64,000 bases of DNA from Pseudomonadota bacterium (GCA_023412495.1 JAEYNP010000150.1:22029-86028), one strand, 5' to 3'. Positions 8,557 to 17,538 are shown, numbered from the stretch's first letter. A program made the numbers and translations. The notes: generated from the letters alone by a model not told the origin.

Positions 8557-8910
8557 GTGAAATCTTTCTGTCGCAGGGCATGCCTGCTTCGGATCACTTC
8601 GTGCCACCGTAATGCAAGGATTATTGCCTCCGTAGGACCCATTGACAAAGGCCTTTTCGCGGCGCCCCGGTTCTCAAGTCGGTCAACATAAAGAAAACCT
8701 TGACTTCTCACACGAATGAGGCGAAGGTTTCGGATCATGAAATGAATCAATGAAGTTGGCAGGCACCATGTCTCCGGCGGAGACGAAGAGATAGAGCCGC
8801 CGGGGGGAGCTGTGTAAGAAAGAGAGATGCGACCGGTTGCGAGGGCTCTCCATGGCTTGGAATACCAAGTGGCTCGCCGGGCAAAGGTGGTTAAATATAT
8901 AAGGAGAGAC

Positions 8911-8973
8911 ATGTCCTGTCTGTATCCCACGCAGCACGACTCGACCTCCCTGCGAAACCGCAACATCATGTAA
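8911..8973 (+). CDS. possible 20-residue leader peptide
   Basis: ATAAGGAGAGAC precedes an ATG at 8911 with ideal spacing. The frame encodes 20 residues (MSCLYPTQHDSTSLRNRNIM) and stops with TAA 17 nt before the start of the CheB-CheR gene. The strong ribosome site is the main support. It may be a leader ORF coupled to the downstream gene, or chance. Confidence 0.3.
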   Translation: MSCLYPTQHDSTSLRNRNIM

Positions 8974-8990
8974 GAGAGAGGGCGAGAGCA

Positions 8991-11729
8991 ATGACCGGCA
9001 AAAAGCAAGACTCGAAAAAATTCGTAGAAAAAAGTACCGAGCTCAGAATCGTCGGCATCGGCGCATCTGCCGGGGGCTTGGAGGCGCTCGAGCAGTTTCT
9101 GAAGAATGTGCCGCCCGCCTGCGGCCTGGCCTTCGTCATCGTCCAGCACCTGGACCCCAACCGCAAGGACATGATGGTGGAGCTGCTCCAGCGCGTTACG
9201 CCCATGCCGATCGCCCAGGCCGCGGATGGCATGAGGGTCGAACCGGATCATGTCTACATCATCCCGCCCAACCGGGAGCTGTCCCTGCTGCAGGGCGTGC
9301 TCTATCTGCAGGAACCTCTCGAATCGGGCGGGCTGCGCCTGCCGATCGACCATTTTTTTCGCAGCCTGGCCGCCGACCAGCAGGAGCGGGCCATCGGCGT
9401 GATCCTCTCCGGCATGGGCTCGGACGGGACACTGGGGCTGCGCGCCCTCAAGGAGAAGTCCGGGGTGGTGTTCGTCCAGGACCCGGCCTCGGCTCAGTTC
9501 GACGGCATGCCGCGCAGCGCCGTCAATGCCGGCCTGGCCGACGTCGTCGCCCCGGCGGAGGACCTGGCCGGCAGGATAGTCTCCTACCTGCATCATGTGC
9601 CGCTCCTCCCCCCTTCGGACCTTGCCAGCCTGGAAAAGAACCAGAGCGGTCTGGAGAAGATCATCCTGCTCCTGCGCGCCAAGACCGGCCACGACTTCTC
9701 GCTCTATAAGAAAAGCACCCTCTACCGCCGCATCGAGCGGCGCATGGGATTGCAGCAGCTGAATACCATCAAGCATTATGCGACCTACCTGCGCAGCAAT
9801 CCCAAGGAGGTCGACCTGCTGTTCAAGGAACTGCTGATCGGCGTCACCAATTTCTTCCGCGACCCGGCGATGTGGGAACAGCTCAAGGCCGAGGTCATCC
9901 CGGCAATGATCGCCGGCAATCGGGAGAATTCCCTGAGGGCCTGGACCGCGGCCTGTTCAACCGGCGAGGAAGCCTATTCGCTCGCCATGGTCTTCCGGGA
10001 AGTGCTGGACGAAATGACCCCTGCCTGCCACGCCAAACTGCAGATCTTTGCCACCGACCTGGACAGGGACGCGGTCGAAAAGGCCAGATTGGGTTTTTTT
10101 CCCACCAACATCGCCGCGGATGTCTCCGAGGAGCGGCTGCAGCGTTTCTTCATCCGGGAAGAGGGCGGCTACAGGGTGAAATCGGAGATCCGGGAGATGG
10201 TGATCTTCGCCCCGCAGAACCTGATCGTCGACCCGCCCTTTACCAAGCTCGACCTGTTGTCCTGCCGGAACCTCTTGATCTACCTCGAGCCCGGCCTGCA
10301 GAAGAAACTCCTGTCTCTCTTTCACTACAGCCTGAAACCGGGAGGCTTTCTGGTGCTGGGGGTATCCGAAACCGCCGGCCAGTCCAGCGAGTTTTTCGAA
10401 CCGCTGTCCGGCAAGACGAGGCTCTACCGGCGAATGGATACCATCATGAGCGGGAATTTGACCGAATTTTCGCCCCCTCTCGCGTACCCGCCGCGCCTGG
10501 ATAGCGCCAAACACCCTGCTGTGCCGCAACCGCTGGCGAGTGCGCCCAACCTCTCGGCGCTGACGGACGAATTGCTGCTGCGGCACTTCACTCCGCCGGC
10601 GGTGCTCACCACCTCCCAGGGCGATATCGTCTATCTCAGCGCCAGGACCGGCAATTATCTGGAACCGACGGTCGGCAAAGCCAATCTGAGCATCTTCGCC
10701 ATGGCCCGCGAGGGGCTCGCCGGCCCCCTGAACGAAGCCTTTGCCAGAGTGGTCCGGGAAAAGGCCGCCGTCACCTTGAAGAGCCTGAAGATCAAAACCA
10801 ACGGCAGTTACGTGGTCGCGAACGTTATCGTCCATCCGCTGTCCGAGCCGGCGGCGTTGCAGGGGATGAGGCTGGTCGTCTTTCAAGAGGTGGACGAGCC
10901 GGCCAGGGCGGAAGAACTGCAGACGGATAAACTGAACAACATGTACAATGCGCGGGTGGTTGAACTGGCCCAGGAGCTGCAACGCTCCCGCGAGGAGGTG
11001 CTCATCACCCGGGAGGAGATGCAGGCTTCCCAGGAGGAGCTCAAGGCCGCCAACGAGGAACTGCAGAGCATCAACGAAGAGCTGCAGAGCACCAACGAGG
11101 AACTGACCACCTCCAAGGAAGAGATGCAGTCCATGAACGAGGAGCTGCAGACCATCAACCAGGAGCTGACGGCCAAGGTGGACGAACTGTCCCGCGTCAG
11201 GGACGACATGGAAAATCTGTTGAACAGCACAGACATCGCCACCCTCTTCCTGGACGACAGGCTGCGGGTCCGCCGCTTCACTCCGAAAACGACCAACATC
11301 TTCAAGCTGATCCCGGGGGATGCCGGCCGGCCTATCACGGATCAGGTCAACGAGCTGGATTACCCCGATTTCGCTAAGGACGTGCGGCAGGTGCTGCGGT
11401 CGCTGGTTTCCTATGAACGGCAGGTGGCCACCCGCGCCGGCCGCTGGTTCTCGGTGCGCATCCTGCCCTACCGAACCCGGGACAACCGGATCGACGGGGT
11501 GGTGATCACCTTCATCGACATCAGCGAGGGCAAGAGGCTGGAGCTAACGGCGGCCGAGGCCTTGTCCGTCCTGCAAGCCTATCGCGACGATCGGCCGGCA
11601 GGGCAAAAGACGCCCGAGGAACTGGAAAATGCGCTCGCGAAGGTGCGGGCGCTCCTGGAGAAGCCCAAGGCGCAGGCGCTCGCCCAACGGCAGGAAAACG
11701 GGACCTTCGCAGAAGGGGGAGCAGGATGA
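8991..11729 (+). CDS. CheB-CheR-PAS fusion protein
   Basis: A 912-residue chemotaxis-type fusion. The N-terminal CheB methylesterase (about 15-200) has GIGASAGGLEAL with the nucleophile Ser, VQHL with the His and GMGSDGTLG with the Asp. CheR follows (about 215-485), with AACSTGEEAYSLAM as the S-adenosylmethionine loop and LLSCRNLLIYL. A long heptad coiled coil (about 645-740, repeated NEELQS/NEELTT units) leads to a PAS domain ending in ITFIDISEGKRLE. No chemoreceptors or CheA are nearby, and such fusions often act with kinases rather than flagella. Its stop overlaps the start of the next kinase (ATGA, 11726-11729), so the two are coupled. Confidence 0.92.
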   Translation: MTGKKQDSKKFVEKSTELRIVGIGASAGGLEALEQFLKNVPPACGLAFVIVQHLDPNRKDMMVELLQRVTPMPIAQAADGMRVEPDHVYIIPPNRELSLLQGVLYLQEPLESGGLRLPIDHFFRSLAADQQERAIGVILSGMGSDGTLGLRALKEKSGVVFVQDPASAQFDGMPRSAVNAGLADVVAPAEDLAGRIVSYLHHVPLLPPSDLASLEKNQSGLEKIILLLRAKTGHDFSLYKKSTLYRRIERRMGLQQLNTIKHYATYLRSNPKEVDLLFKELLIGVTNFFRDPAMWEQLKAEVIPAMIAGNRENSLRAWTAACSTGEEAYSLAMVFREVLDEMTPACHAKLQIFATDLDRDAVEKARLGFFPTNIAADVSEERLQRFFIREEGGYRVKSEIREMVIFAPQNLIVDPPFTKLDLLSCRNLLIYLEPGLQKKLLSLFHYSLKPGGFLVLGVSETAGQSSEFFEPLSGKTRLYRRMDTIMSGNLTEFSPPLAYPPRLDSAKHPAVPQPLASAPNLSALTDELLLRHFTPPAVLTTSQGDIVYLSARTGNYLEPTVGKANLSIFAMAREGLAGPLNEAFARVVREKAAVTLKSLKIKTNGSYVVANVIVHPLSEPAALQGMRLVVFQEVDEPARAEELQTDKLNNMYNARVVELAQELQRSREEVLITREEMQASQEELKAANEELQSINEELQSTNEELTTSKEEMQSMNEELQTINQELTAKVDELSRVRDDMENLLNSTDIATLFLDDRLRVRRFTPKTTNIFKLIPGDAGRPITDQVNELDYPDFAKDVRQVLRSLVSYERQVATRAGRWFSVRILPYRTRDNRIDGVVITFIDISEGKRLELTAAEALSVLQAYRDDRPAGQKTPEELENALAKVRALLEKPKAQALAQRQENGTFAEGGAG

Positions 11730-13063
11730 AAACCGACGACGAAAGGGATCGCCGGGAACTTCGCCGGCAGGCCGAGGAACGGATGGAAAACCATTCGGCC
11801 ATGGATGAGCTGACGGCCCCCCATGAAATGCAGCGCCTGATCCATGAACTGCAGGTCCATCAGTTCGAGCTGCAGATACAGAACGAGGAATTGCAGCGGG
11901 CCTACGCGGAACTGGAATCAGCCAAAGAGAGGTATTTTCACCTCTATGATCTCGCCCCGGTATGCTATGCGACCGTGAACGCGGACGATTTCATCCTGGA
12001 AGCCAACCTCACCATGGCAATGCTGCTAGGCAGGGCCAGAAAGGAACTGGCCGGGGTGCGGTTGAGCCTTTTCGTCTTCACGGACGATGTGAACCCCTAT
12101 CAGCTCCTCCGTCGACGACTTTTTAAGACCGGGGAGACGCAGACCCTAGAACTGCGGATAGTCAAGGAGGATCGGACGACGTGCTGGGTGGAGTTGGTGA
12201 TGTCCATCGTCGAGCAAGAGGGCTTCCGGGAAGGCCGGGCGGTGTTCCACGACATCTCCGAGCGGAAGAGGGCGGAAGAACTCCTGGACAGGAACGTGGA
12301 TCTGGAGAGGCAAGTGGAGCAGCGCACCGGGGAGCTGCTGAAAGTCCAGAGACAGTACCTGCATGCGGAGAAGCTGGCGGCCATCGGCAGGCTCTCCGCC
12401 TCGATTGCCCACGAATTCAACAACCCGCTGCAGAGTGTTTCCGCAATCCTCAAAGGCCTCGGCCGGTACTCCGAGCTGAGAGAAAATGATGCGGAGTTCG
12501 TCAACCTGGCCATCCAGGAATGCAGGAGGATGAGCGATCTCATCGCCAACCTTAGGGATTTCTATCGGCCCTCCGCCGGCAATTACGAGCCGGTCGACCT
12601 GCATGCCCTGCTCGATTCTCTCTTGGTTTTTTCGAAGAAAAACCTTCATACCAAGAAAGTATCGGTCGTCAAGGAGTACGCCGCCGAGCTGCCCGCCATC
12701 ACTGCAATTCCAGATCAAGTCAAGCAGGTCTTCATCAATCTCCTCAACAATGCCGCCGATGCCTGTGAAGGCGGCGGAACGATCACCATATCGACCGAGG
12801 CACGCGACGGAGATAAAGTTGTCGTTCATGTCGGGGATAGCGGTATCGGCATCGAACCCGGCCACCTCGAAAAGATTTTCGAGCCTTTTTTCACCACCAA
12901 ACAGCAGCACAAGGGGACCGGGCTCGGCTTGTCCGTCAGTTACGGCATCGTCAAGGATCACGGCGGACGTATAGAAGTGAAGAGCGAACGAGGCAAGGGG
13001 ACGGTGTTCTCCGTCTTTCTCCCCATTCATGGCGCACGACATGATGAAAGTCCCGCCGGATGA
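11726..13063 (+). CDS. PAS sensor histidine kinase coupled to CheB-CheR
   Basis: A 445-residue soluble kinase. An N-terminal helical stretch (HEMQRLIHELQVHQFELQ) is followed by a PAS domain (about 65-190), a coiled coil, HisKA with SIAHEFNNPLQS and HATPase motifs NLLNNAADAC, GDSGIGIEP and GTGLGLSVS. No membrane segment is present. It overlaps the CheB-CheR-PAS gene by 4 nt. The region from YLHAEKL through the H-box is nearly the same as in the kinase at 25560, so they share a module. The output partner is unknown; the sigma-54 regulator at 14445 is a possible one. Confidence 0.9.
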   Translation: MKTDDERDRRELRRQAEERMENHSAMDELTAPHEMQRLIHELQVHQFELQIQNEELQRAYAELESAKERYFHLYDLAPVCYATVNADDFILEANLTMAMLLGRARKELAGVRLSLFVFTDDVNPYQLLRRRLFKTGETQTLELRIVKEDRTTCWVELVMSIVEQEGFREGRAVFHDISERKRAEELLDRNVDLERQVEQRTGELLKVQRQYLHAEKLAAIGRLSASIAHEFNNPLQSVSAILKGLGRYSELRENDAEFVNLAIQECRRMSDLIANLRDFYRPSAGNYEPVDLHALLDSLLVFSKKNLHTKKVSVVKEYAAELPAITAIPDQVKQVFINLLNNAADACEGGGTITISTEARDGDKVVVHVGDSGIGIEPGHLEKIFEPFFTTKQQHKGTGLGLSVSYGIVKDHGGRIEVKSERGKGTVFSVFLPIHGARHDESPAG

Positions 13064-13117
13064 GGGGATGCCCCTGATCCCTTGCATAGATCCCGGACCT
13101 TGAAGCTGTTGCAGGGA

Positions 13118-14092
13118 TCAACACTTCCACAATTGTCCTTCCGAGATACCCAGGAGGCTTCTCAGCTGTTGCGTATAGGCTTCGGCCTCCCGCAGCCGTT
13201 CTTCGAAATAGTGTCCATGACGCTCCTGGCTGAGCTTTTTGAGCATTCGAGCCCGCTCCTCCAGGGCCCGCAGAGCTGCTTGAAGCGCCTGTTCCTCGAC
13301 ATCCTTGAGGCCCTGGATCACACTTTGACCGGTAAAGGCGTGCCCGATATGGCAGCGGTAACGGGGCATTTCCCCGTCCAGCTCCCAGAGCGGACCGCCG
13401 CAGGCCGGGCATCCCACGGGAACCAGCTTGTGGTTGCCGGAGATGGCATCGATGCCCTCGCCTGTGCCGGTAAGCAGCGACAGCTCGTTCCTGACCTCTT
13501 CCGGGCATTGAAAATCCGGCGCGACGGTCTCCTGCACCAGTTTGTTCAGCAATGCGCCGATCCCGGCAGGCGGAAGCGTATAGTCGACGGCGACATTCTG
13601 CGCGGCACTCTCCGGCATTGAGGGTGCGATGGCGGTGGCCGGGTCCTGGACGATTGCCATGCCGCCGCATTTTTTAATGGCGTGGAGGCCGGCAGTGCCG
13701 TCGTCAAGTTCCCCCGACAAAAGGATGCCGACAACTCTTGGGCCGTTAGCTGCCGCGGCGGAGCGAAACAGGGGATCGATGGCCGGCCGGCTCAGGTTTT
13801 CGCGAGGTCCCTTGCTCAGGTAGGTCTGGGAGGAATCGATGATGAGATGGTGGCCGGCGGGAGCTATATGAATAGTGCCTTTTCGTATATCCTCGCAATG
13901 ACCGGCGGAAACGACGGCAAGCGAGGTCTCCTTGGCCAGGATGTCGACCAAATAGTTGGAACCATCCGTGGGCAGGTGGCGAACGATGAACACCGAGGCC
14001 CGCAGATCGGGGGAAAGTTCCCGGACGATCTGGATCAGCGGCTCCGTGCCCCCATGCGATGATCCTATCACTATGATGTCTCGGTTTTGCAT
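13118..14092 (-). CDS. receiver-less CheB methylesterase with C-terminal zinc-ribbon-like motif
   Basis: A 324-residue protein. Residues 1-190 form a CheB methylesterase domain with VIGSSHGGTEPL (Ser), IVRHLPTDGSN (His) and LLSGELDDGTAGL (Asp). No receiver domain precedes it, so it is not phosphorylation-gated in the usual way. A C-terminal part contains CPACGG and RYRCHIGHAF, a probable zinc-binding module seen in the CheB-like group of this type, then a coiled coil. It lies between the CheB-CheR operon and the sigma-54 regulator, on the strand of the latter. The target is probably not a classical chemoreceptor. Confidence 0.88.
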   Translation of the reverse strand: MQNRDIIVIGSSHGGTEPLIQIVRELSPDLRASVFIVRHLPTDGSNYLVDILAKETSLAVVSAGHCEDIRKGTIHIAPAGHHLIIDSSQTYLSKGPRENLSRPAIDPLFRSAAAANGPRVVGILLSGELDDGTAGLHAIKKCGGMAIVQDPATAIAPSMPESAAQNVAVDYTLPPAGIGALLNKLVQETVAPDFQCPEEVRNELSLLTGTGEGIDAISGNHKLVPVGCPACGGPLWELDGEMPRYRCHIGHAFTGQSVIQGLKDVEEQALQAALRALEERARMLKKLSQERHGHYFEERLREAEAYTQQLRSLLGISEGQLWKC

Positions 14093-14444
14093 GATAATGC
14101 CTCCTTTCTCCCTATAGGGTAAGGGCTTTCAGGGTAAGGGCTTTCCCGCGAAGATCATCGTTTATTGCTCAACTATTTCATTGAGCAAAGCAATTTGTGT
14201 TTTGATCGATCCCACGCTCCAGCGTGGGATCGCCTCCTGGGGCGCTCCAGCGTCCCGAGTTGACGGAGAAAGCGCATGGCCGGAAAGCCACTATGATGTT
14301 CTGCCCGAGCATCGGCGGTATTCAAGCGGCGGAATTATCCCGGACGACCGGGGCTGACGGGAAAGATTCGCGACTGAGCGCAACGGGACGCGGGAGCGTC
14401 CAAAGCCGTATTCCCACGCTGGAGCGTGGGAATGATCGATTTAA
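14093..14444. other. intergenic region with repeats, no gene seen
   Basis: It contains a 15-bp direct repeat AGGGTAAGGGCTTTC (14116-14130 and 14131-14145), a perfect inverted repeat TTGCTCAA/TTGAGCAA (14165-14172, 14181-14188) upstream of cheB, and two CCCACGCT hairpins. No coding frame is convincing. Confidence 0.6.
14210..14436. repeat. CCCACGCT hairpin repeats
   Basis: TCCCACGCT-CC-AGCGTGGGA at 14210-14229 and TCCCACGCT-GG-AGCGTGGGA at 14412-14431 are 9-bp stems. The second sits in a unit of about 50 bp (14386-14436, with GGGACGCGGGAGCGTCCAA upstream) that recurs at 16075-16126. The two large copies bracket the sigma-54 regulator gene. Confidence 0.75.
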
Positions 14445-15884
14445 TCAGTCCCCCTTTTTACGGAAACTCTCGGCGTCGATGCCATAGCGTCGCAGCAGCC
14501 GCTGCAGGGCCTGGCGCTCCATGCCGCAGTTTTTTGCGGCCGATGAGACGTTGCCCCCGGTCCGCTCAACCGCCCGGCGCAGGTAGGATTCGGTGAACTC
14601 CTGCACTACGGCGGCCTTGGCCGAGTTGTAGTCGAGATCTTCGAGCGCCGAGAGTTCGCCGGCCGCCGCCTCCCGGCCCTGCTCCGCCGGCGGCGGGCCG
14701 AGCATCAAATCCTGCGCCTCGATCCTCTTGCCGACGCCGAGCAGAACCGCGCGGTTGATGGTGTTCTGCAGCTCACGGACATTGCCGCGCCAGGTGTGGT
14801 GCAGGAGAGCCCGGGCCGACTCCGGGGAGAATTCCAGCTCGGGCCGGTCGTATTCCTTGCGGTACTTGCGCAAAAAGTGCTGGGCGATGAGGGGAATGTC
14901 GCAGCGGATCTCCTCGAGATTCGGCATGGTCACCGTCACCACGTTCAGGCGATAGAAGAGGTCCTCGCGGAACTCGCCTCGGGCGATTTTGGCCTCGATG
15001 TCCTGGTTGGTCGAGGCCACCACCCGAACGTCGACAGGATAGGTACGCGTCTGGCCGAGGGGCTGGACCTCCTTTTCCTGCAGGACCCTGAGAAGCTTGG
15101 TCTGGATCGACACGGGGATGTCGGCGATCTCGTCGAGCAACAGCGTCGAGTGGTCGGCCTCGACGAAGAGCCCGACTTTGTCCCGGTCGGCCCCGGTGAA
15201 TGCTCCCCGGCTGTAGCCGAACAGCTCGCTCTCCAGGATCTGCTCGGGCAGTGCCGGGCAGTTGACCGTCACCATCCGCCGGCCGGCCCGGCTGGACATG
15301 TCGTGCAGGGCCCGGGCGGCCAGCTCCTTGCCCGTCCCCGATTCGCCGCGGATGAGCACGGTCATGCTGCTCGGAGCGAGCCGCCGGAGCAGGTCCCGGA
15401 CCTGCAGGAGCCTGGGGGATTTGCCGACGAAGCCATAAAACTCGCTCTCTCCCGCCAGCTCGTGCCGAAGCTCGTCGAATTTTCGCTTCTCCCGCAGCAA
15501 CTCGGTGCGTTCCATGGCCTTGGCCACGGCGTGGATGATCTGGTCGTTGTCGAATGGCTTCTGGAAAAAATCGTAGGCGCCGGCCTTCAGCATATCGACA
15601 GCCATATCCACGGTAGCATAGCCGGTCATAATGATGGTGGTCAGCGTCGGATCGAGTTCCCGGATCCGCCGGAAGAACTCCACCCCGTCGATCCCCGGCA
15701 TCTTGATGTCGGTCAGCACCACATCCGGCCGCCAGATGGCGAGGACTTCGAGCCCCTGATTCCCCGACCCGGCCTGCCGGACCTCATAGCCGCATTTCTT
15801 GACAAGGATCCTGGTAAGCAAGGTCAGCATATCCGGCTCGTCATCGACGATGAGGACGCGGCCGAGGGAAATCGATTCAGTCAT
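14445..15884 (-). CDS. sigma-54-dependent NtrC-family response regulator
   Basis: A 479-residue activator. The N-terminal receiver (about 10-125) has VDDEP and the phospho-acceptor Asp in VVLTDIKMPG. The AAA+ domain (about 150-385) contains the Walker A GESGTGKE and GAFTGA, the loop that contacts sigma-54. A Fis-type helix-turn-helix closes the protein (NVSSAAKNCGMERQALQRLL). It is complete and of normal length for the AtoC/ZraR type. No kinase overlaps it; candidates are the kinases at 6198 and 11726. It would drive sigma-54 promoters, but its targets cannot be told. Confidence 0.93.
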   Translation of the reverse strand: MTESISLGRVLIVDDEPDMLTLLTRILVKKCGYEVRQAGSGNQGLEVLAIWRPDVVLTDIKMPGIDGVEFFRRIRELDPTLTTIIMTGYATVDMAVDMLKAGAYDFFQKPFDNDQIIHAVAKAMERTELLREKRKFDELRHELAGESEFYGFVGKSPRLLQVRDLLRRLAPSSMTVLIRGESGTGKELAARALHDMSSRAGRRMVTVNCPALPEQILESELFGYSRGAFTGADRDKVGLFVEADHSTLLLDEIADIPVSIQTKLLRVLQEKEVQPLGQTRTYPVDVRVVASTNQDIEAKIARGEFREDLFYRLNVVTVTMPNLEEIRCDIPLIAQHFLRKYRKEYDRPELEFSPESARALLHHTWRGNVRELQNTINRAVLLGVGKRIEAQDLMLGPPPAEQGREAAAGELSALEDLDYNSAKAAVVQEFTESYLRRAVERTGGNVSSAAKNCGMERQALQRLLRRYGIDAESFRKKGD

Positions 15885-16074
15885 TGGCGCTCTCTCGGTT
15901 CGGATGGAACGGAATGATTCGCGTTATCGGGGCAGCCCCCTGGGGACCGCTCCCATCACCCTATCAGAATTTTCCTTGCCAATCCAGTCTATTGGAAAAA
16001 TGATCTTACCACAGCTGGATCGGCTCGTTCGGGGAGTCGGAAAGTGGATGATCGGAAATGGCTCTGGACGAAAG

Positions 16075-16126
16075 GGACGCGGGAGCGTCCAAGGCGGTAG
16101 TCCCACGCTGGAGCGTGGGAACGATC
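16075..16126. repeat. CCCACGCT repeat unit, second large copy
   Basis: GGGACGCGGGAGCGTCCAA is followed by TCCCACGCT-GG-AGCGTGGGA (16101-16120). It is almost the same as 14386-14436 in the same orientation. Confidence 0.75.
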
Positions 16127-16136
16127 ATTTTCCAGT

Positions 16137-16268
16137 AGTGCGCACTCCGTGCACCTTCCCGTTTTCCTGGTGCGCGGATCGCACCCTATGAGAAGCCAAA
16201 CCTTTTGGATTGCAGGAATTAGAAGCGTAGGGTGCACTCCGTGCACCAGGTGCATGGAATGCACCCTA
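16137..16268. repeat. GGTGCAC palindrome cluster
   Basis: Two diverged copies of the 1577-1617 element. The copy at 16228-16268 starts TAGGGTGCAC and ends GTGCACCCTA-like, so the whole 41 bp is nearly self-complementary. Confidence 0.7.
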
Positions 16269-16275
16269 CAAAACC

Positions 16276-16296
16276 GGGCGAATACAAGATTCGCCC
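16276..16296. repeat. GGGCGAAT/ATTCGCCC hairpin
   Basis: An 8-bp perfect stem (16276-16283 with 16289-16296) and 5-nt loop, of the short dispersed hairpin type. Confidence 0.6.
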
Positions 16297-16372
16297 CTAC
16301 AGGCCAGCCGGCTGAACGTTACGATCCGGGGGGATGGGCGAACACGGGGGTTCGCCGGACTGCATCAGGAAA

Positions 16373-16412
16373 GATCGGGCATTTTCCCGGAGAACCGTGA
16401 AAAATGCCCGAT
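16373..16412 (-). terminator. inverted repeat just downstream of the His-rich gene
   Basis: ATCGGGCATTTT (16373-16384) pairs with AAAATGCCCGAT (16401-16412). It lies about 35 bp past the stop at 16448 in the minus direction. The stem is perfect over 12 bp with A/T pairs at the loop end; no long T-run follows, so it may be a terminator or another dispersed hairpin. Confidence 0.4.
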
Positions 16413-16447
16413 TCGAAACGATCAAGGGAGCGTCCAGGATCTTCCCA

Positions 16448-16828
16448 TCAGTAGCAGGGCACCTGAACCTGCCGGGTCACCGGGTAATTGAATGGGACCC
16501 AGACGTCACGGCCGTAACGCCTGCTGTATCGCCACTCGCCGCTCACCACTTGATCTTGCACGCAGATTCTCGGACGTTCGTACACCACCGCGGGAGGAGG
16601 CGGAGACGCCGCGCTTGCCAGGGCCGAACCGAGGACAAGCCCTCCTACCACCCCCAGTGCGATACCGAGGCCGTCGTTATGACGATGATGATGGCGGGAA
16701 TGTTTGTAGCTGTAATGCTTCCCCGGCCTGTCGTAATAGCCGCCATGACCGTGGTGGCGGCCACCTGCGAATGCCGTCGTTGTTCCAACCAGACACAGCA
16801 TGAGGACAGATACAATAATCTTTTTCAT
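16448..16828 (-). CDS. exported His-rich protein with glycine-rich helix
   Basis: A 126-residue protein with a clear signal peptide (MKKIIVSVLMLCLVGTTTAFA), a His/Tyr/Gly-rich stretch (about 22-52: GGRHHGHGG, HSRHHHRH), a glycine-zipper-like hydrophobic segment (GIALGVVGGLVLGSALASAAS) and a C-terminal part with two Cys. The histidines could bind metal, but this is inference. The ATG at 16828 is preceded by AAGGGGG. It stands alone; no specific function is recognised. Confidence 0.7.
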   Translation of the reverse strand: MKKIIVSVLMLCLVGTTTAFAGGRHHGHGGYYDRPGKHYSYKHSRHHHRHNDGLGIALGVVGGLVLGSALASAASPPPPAVVYERPRICVQDQVVSGEWRYSRRYGRDVWVPFNYPVTRQVQVPCY

Positions 16829-17148
16829 GGTGATAACCCCCTTTCTTTCGTTCCGCCGGCGTCAGAATTTCCGGACCCTTCCGGATCATCCTGCCGTGCC
16901 CGGAGGCAGCACAGGCATTTTTTTAAACTCTCTATGACTCGTCCGGGTGTCTTTCCTTAAAATACCTTGCCGGGCAAGCGCCTTTAATATTTACTTCCTA
17001 CTTTAATCTTTACTTCCTATATAGCCTCTCCCAGACCGGAAGTGCAGAGGACATCAGGGGAAATCGGGCGCCGGATGGCCTGATATCGGGTCCATGTCGG
17101 GTCCATGTCGGGTCCTTTTCCCACGCCCGGAGGGGCTTCGAACCGACC
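16829..17148. other. intergenic region upstream of the His-rich gene
   Basis: No gene is seen. It holds a tandem 19-bp repeat (16982-17000 and 17001-17019, one mismatch) that could be a double operator for the His-rich gene, and three tandem GTCGGGTCC units around 17085-17116. Confidence 0.5.
16982..17019. promoter_or_regulatory. tandem 19-bp direct repeat
   Basis: CTTTAATATTTACTTCCTA is followed at once by CTTTAATCTTTACTTCCTA, one mismatch in 19. The repeats are AT-rich in GC-rich surroundings and lie about 155 bp upstream of the His-rich gene. They may be binding sites for a response regulator; no family is assigned. Confidence 0.35.
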
Positions 17149-17538
17149 TCAACCGTAACCGAAGGCCTCCAACTCGTCGTCGTCGAAACCAACGAAGTGG
17201 GCAATCTCGTGGACGATGGTGATTTCGATCTCCTCGATCAACTCCTCCCGGCTGCGGCAGAAGTCCTCCAGGGGTTTCTGGAAGATATGGATGATGTCGG
17301 GGTAGAGGGGAGGGTCGGTCGGACTGCGCTCCGGCAGCGGCACCCCGGTATAGACACCGAACAGCACCTCGTCGGGAGGGTAGCCCATCTCCTCCAGCAA
17401 ATCCTGACCGGGCTCGGGCAAAACGCTGATCAGGACGTTGTCCAGATGCCTGCGAATTTCCCGGGGGATACGGTCGATCGCCTCCTCGATCACCCGGTCG
17501 AACGCCTGGGGGCTCAGTTTTGGTCGGCTTCCGGTCAT
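17149..17538 (-). CDS. small zincin-like metallopeptidase family protein
   Basis: A 129-residue protein ending in the extended zinc motif HEIAHFVGFDDDE, which matches the minimal zincin family (metallopeptidase family with HExxH near the C-terminus). Members are soluble and poorly characterised. The start at 17538 is preceded by AAGGGCA; the longer open frame upstream overlaps the murB promoter area. It is divergent from murB with about 170 bp between the starts. Function beyond likely zinc binding is unknown. Confidence 0.75.
   Translation of the reverse strand: MTGSRPKLSPQAFDRVIEEAIDRIPREIRRHLDNVLISVLPEPGQDLLEEMGYPPDEVLFGVYTGVPLPERSPTDPPLYPDIIHIFQKPLEDFCRSREELIEEIEITIVHEIAHFVGFDDDELEAFGYG

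Larger units (their letters stand above)
8276..8910. other. intergenic regulatory region between divergent signalling operons
   Basis: About 635 bp with no convincing gene. It separates the minus-strand sensor/molybdoenzyme operon from the plus-strand CheB-CheR operon and contains two related palindromes (annotated separately). Short open frames here show no recognisable protein. Confidence 0.6.
15885..16447. other. repeat-dense intergenic region
   Basis: About 560 bp without a gene, built almost wholly of palindromic elements: the CCCACGCT unit (16075-16126), two GGTGCAC/GCGCACC elements (16137-16188, 16228-16268), GGGCGAAT-ACAAG-ATTCGCCC (16276-16296) and ATCGGGCATTTT/AAAATGCCCGAT (16373-16384, 16401-16412). 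Confidence 0.75.

Noticed and set aside
8490..9776. Long minus-strand open frame opposite the CheB-CheR gene and the intergenic region
   Set aside because: It is antisense to the clear CheB domain and shows no protein family; GC-rich codon bias opens such shadow frames.
14165..14188. TTGCTCAA/TTGAGCAA inverted repeat as an FNR-type site
   Set aside because: The half-sites do not match TTGAT-N4-ATCAA; kept only as an inverted repeat in the region note.
15885..16447. CRISPR array
   Set aside because: The repeats are palindromic elements of different families with irregular spacing, without regular spacers.
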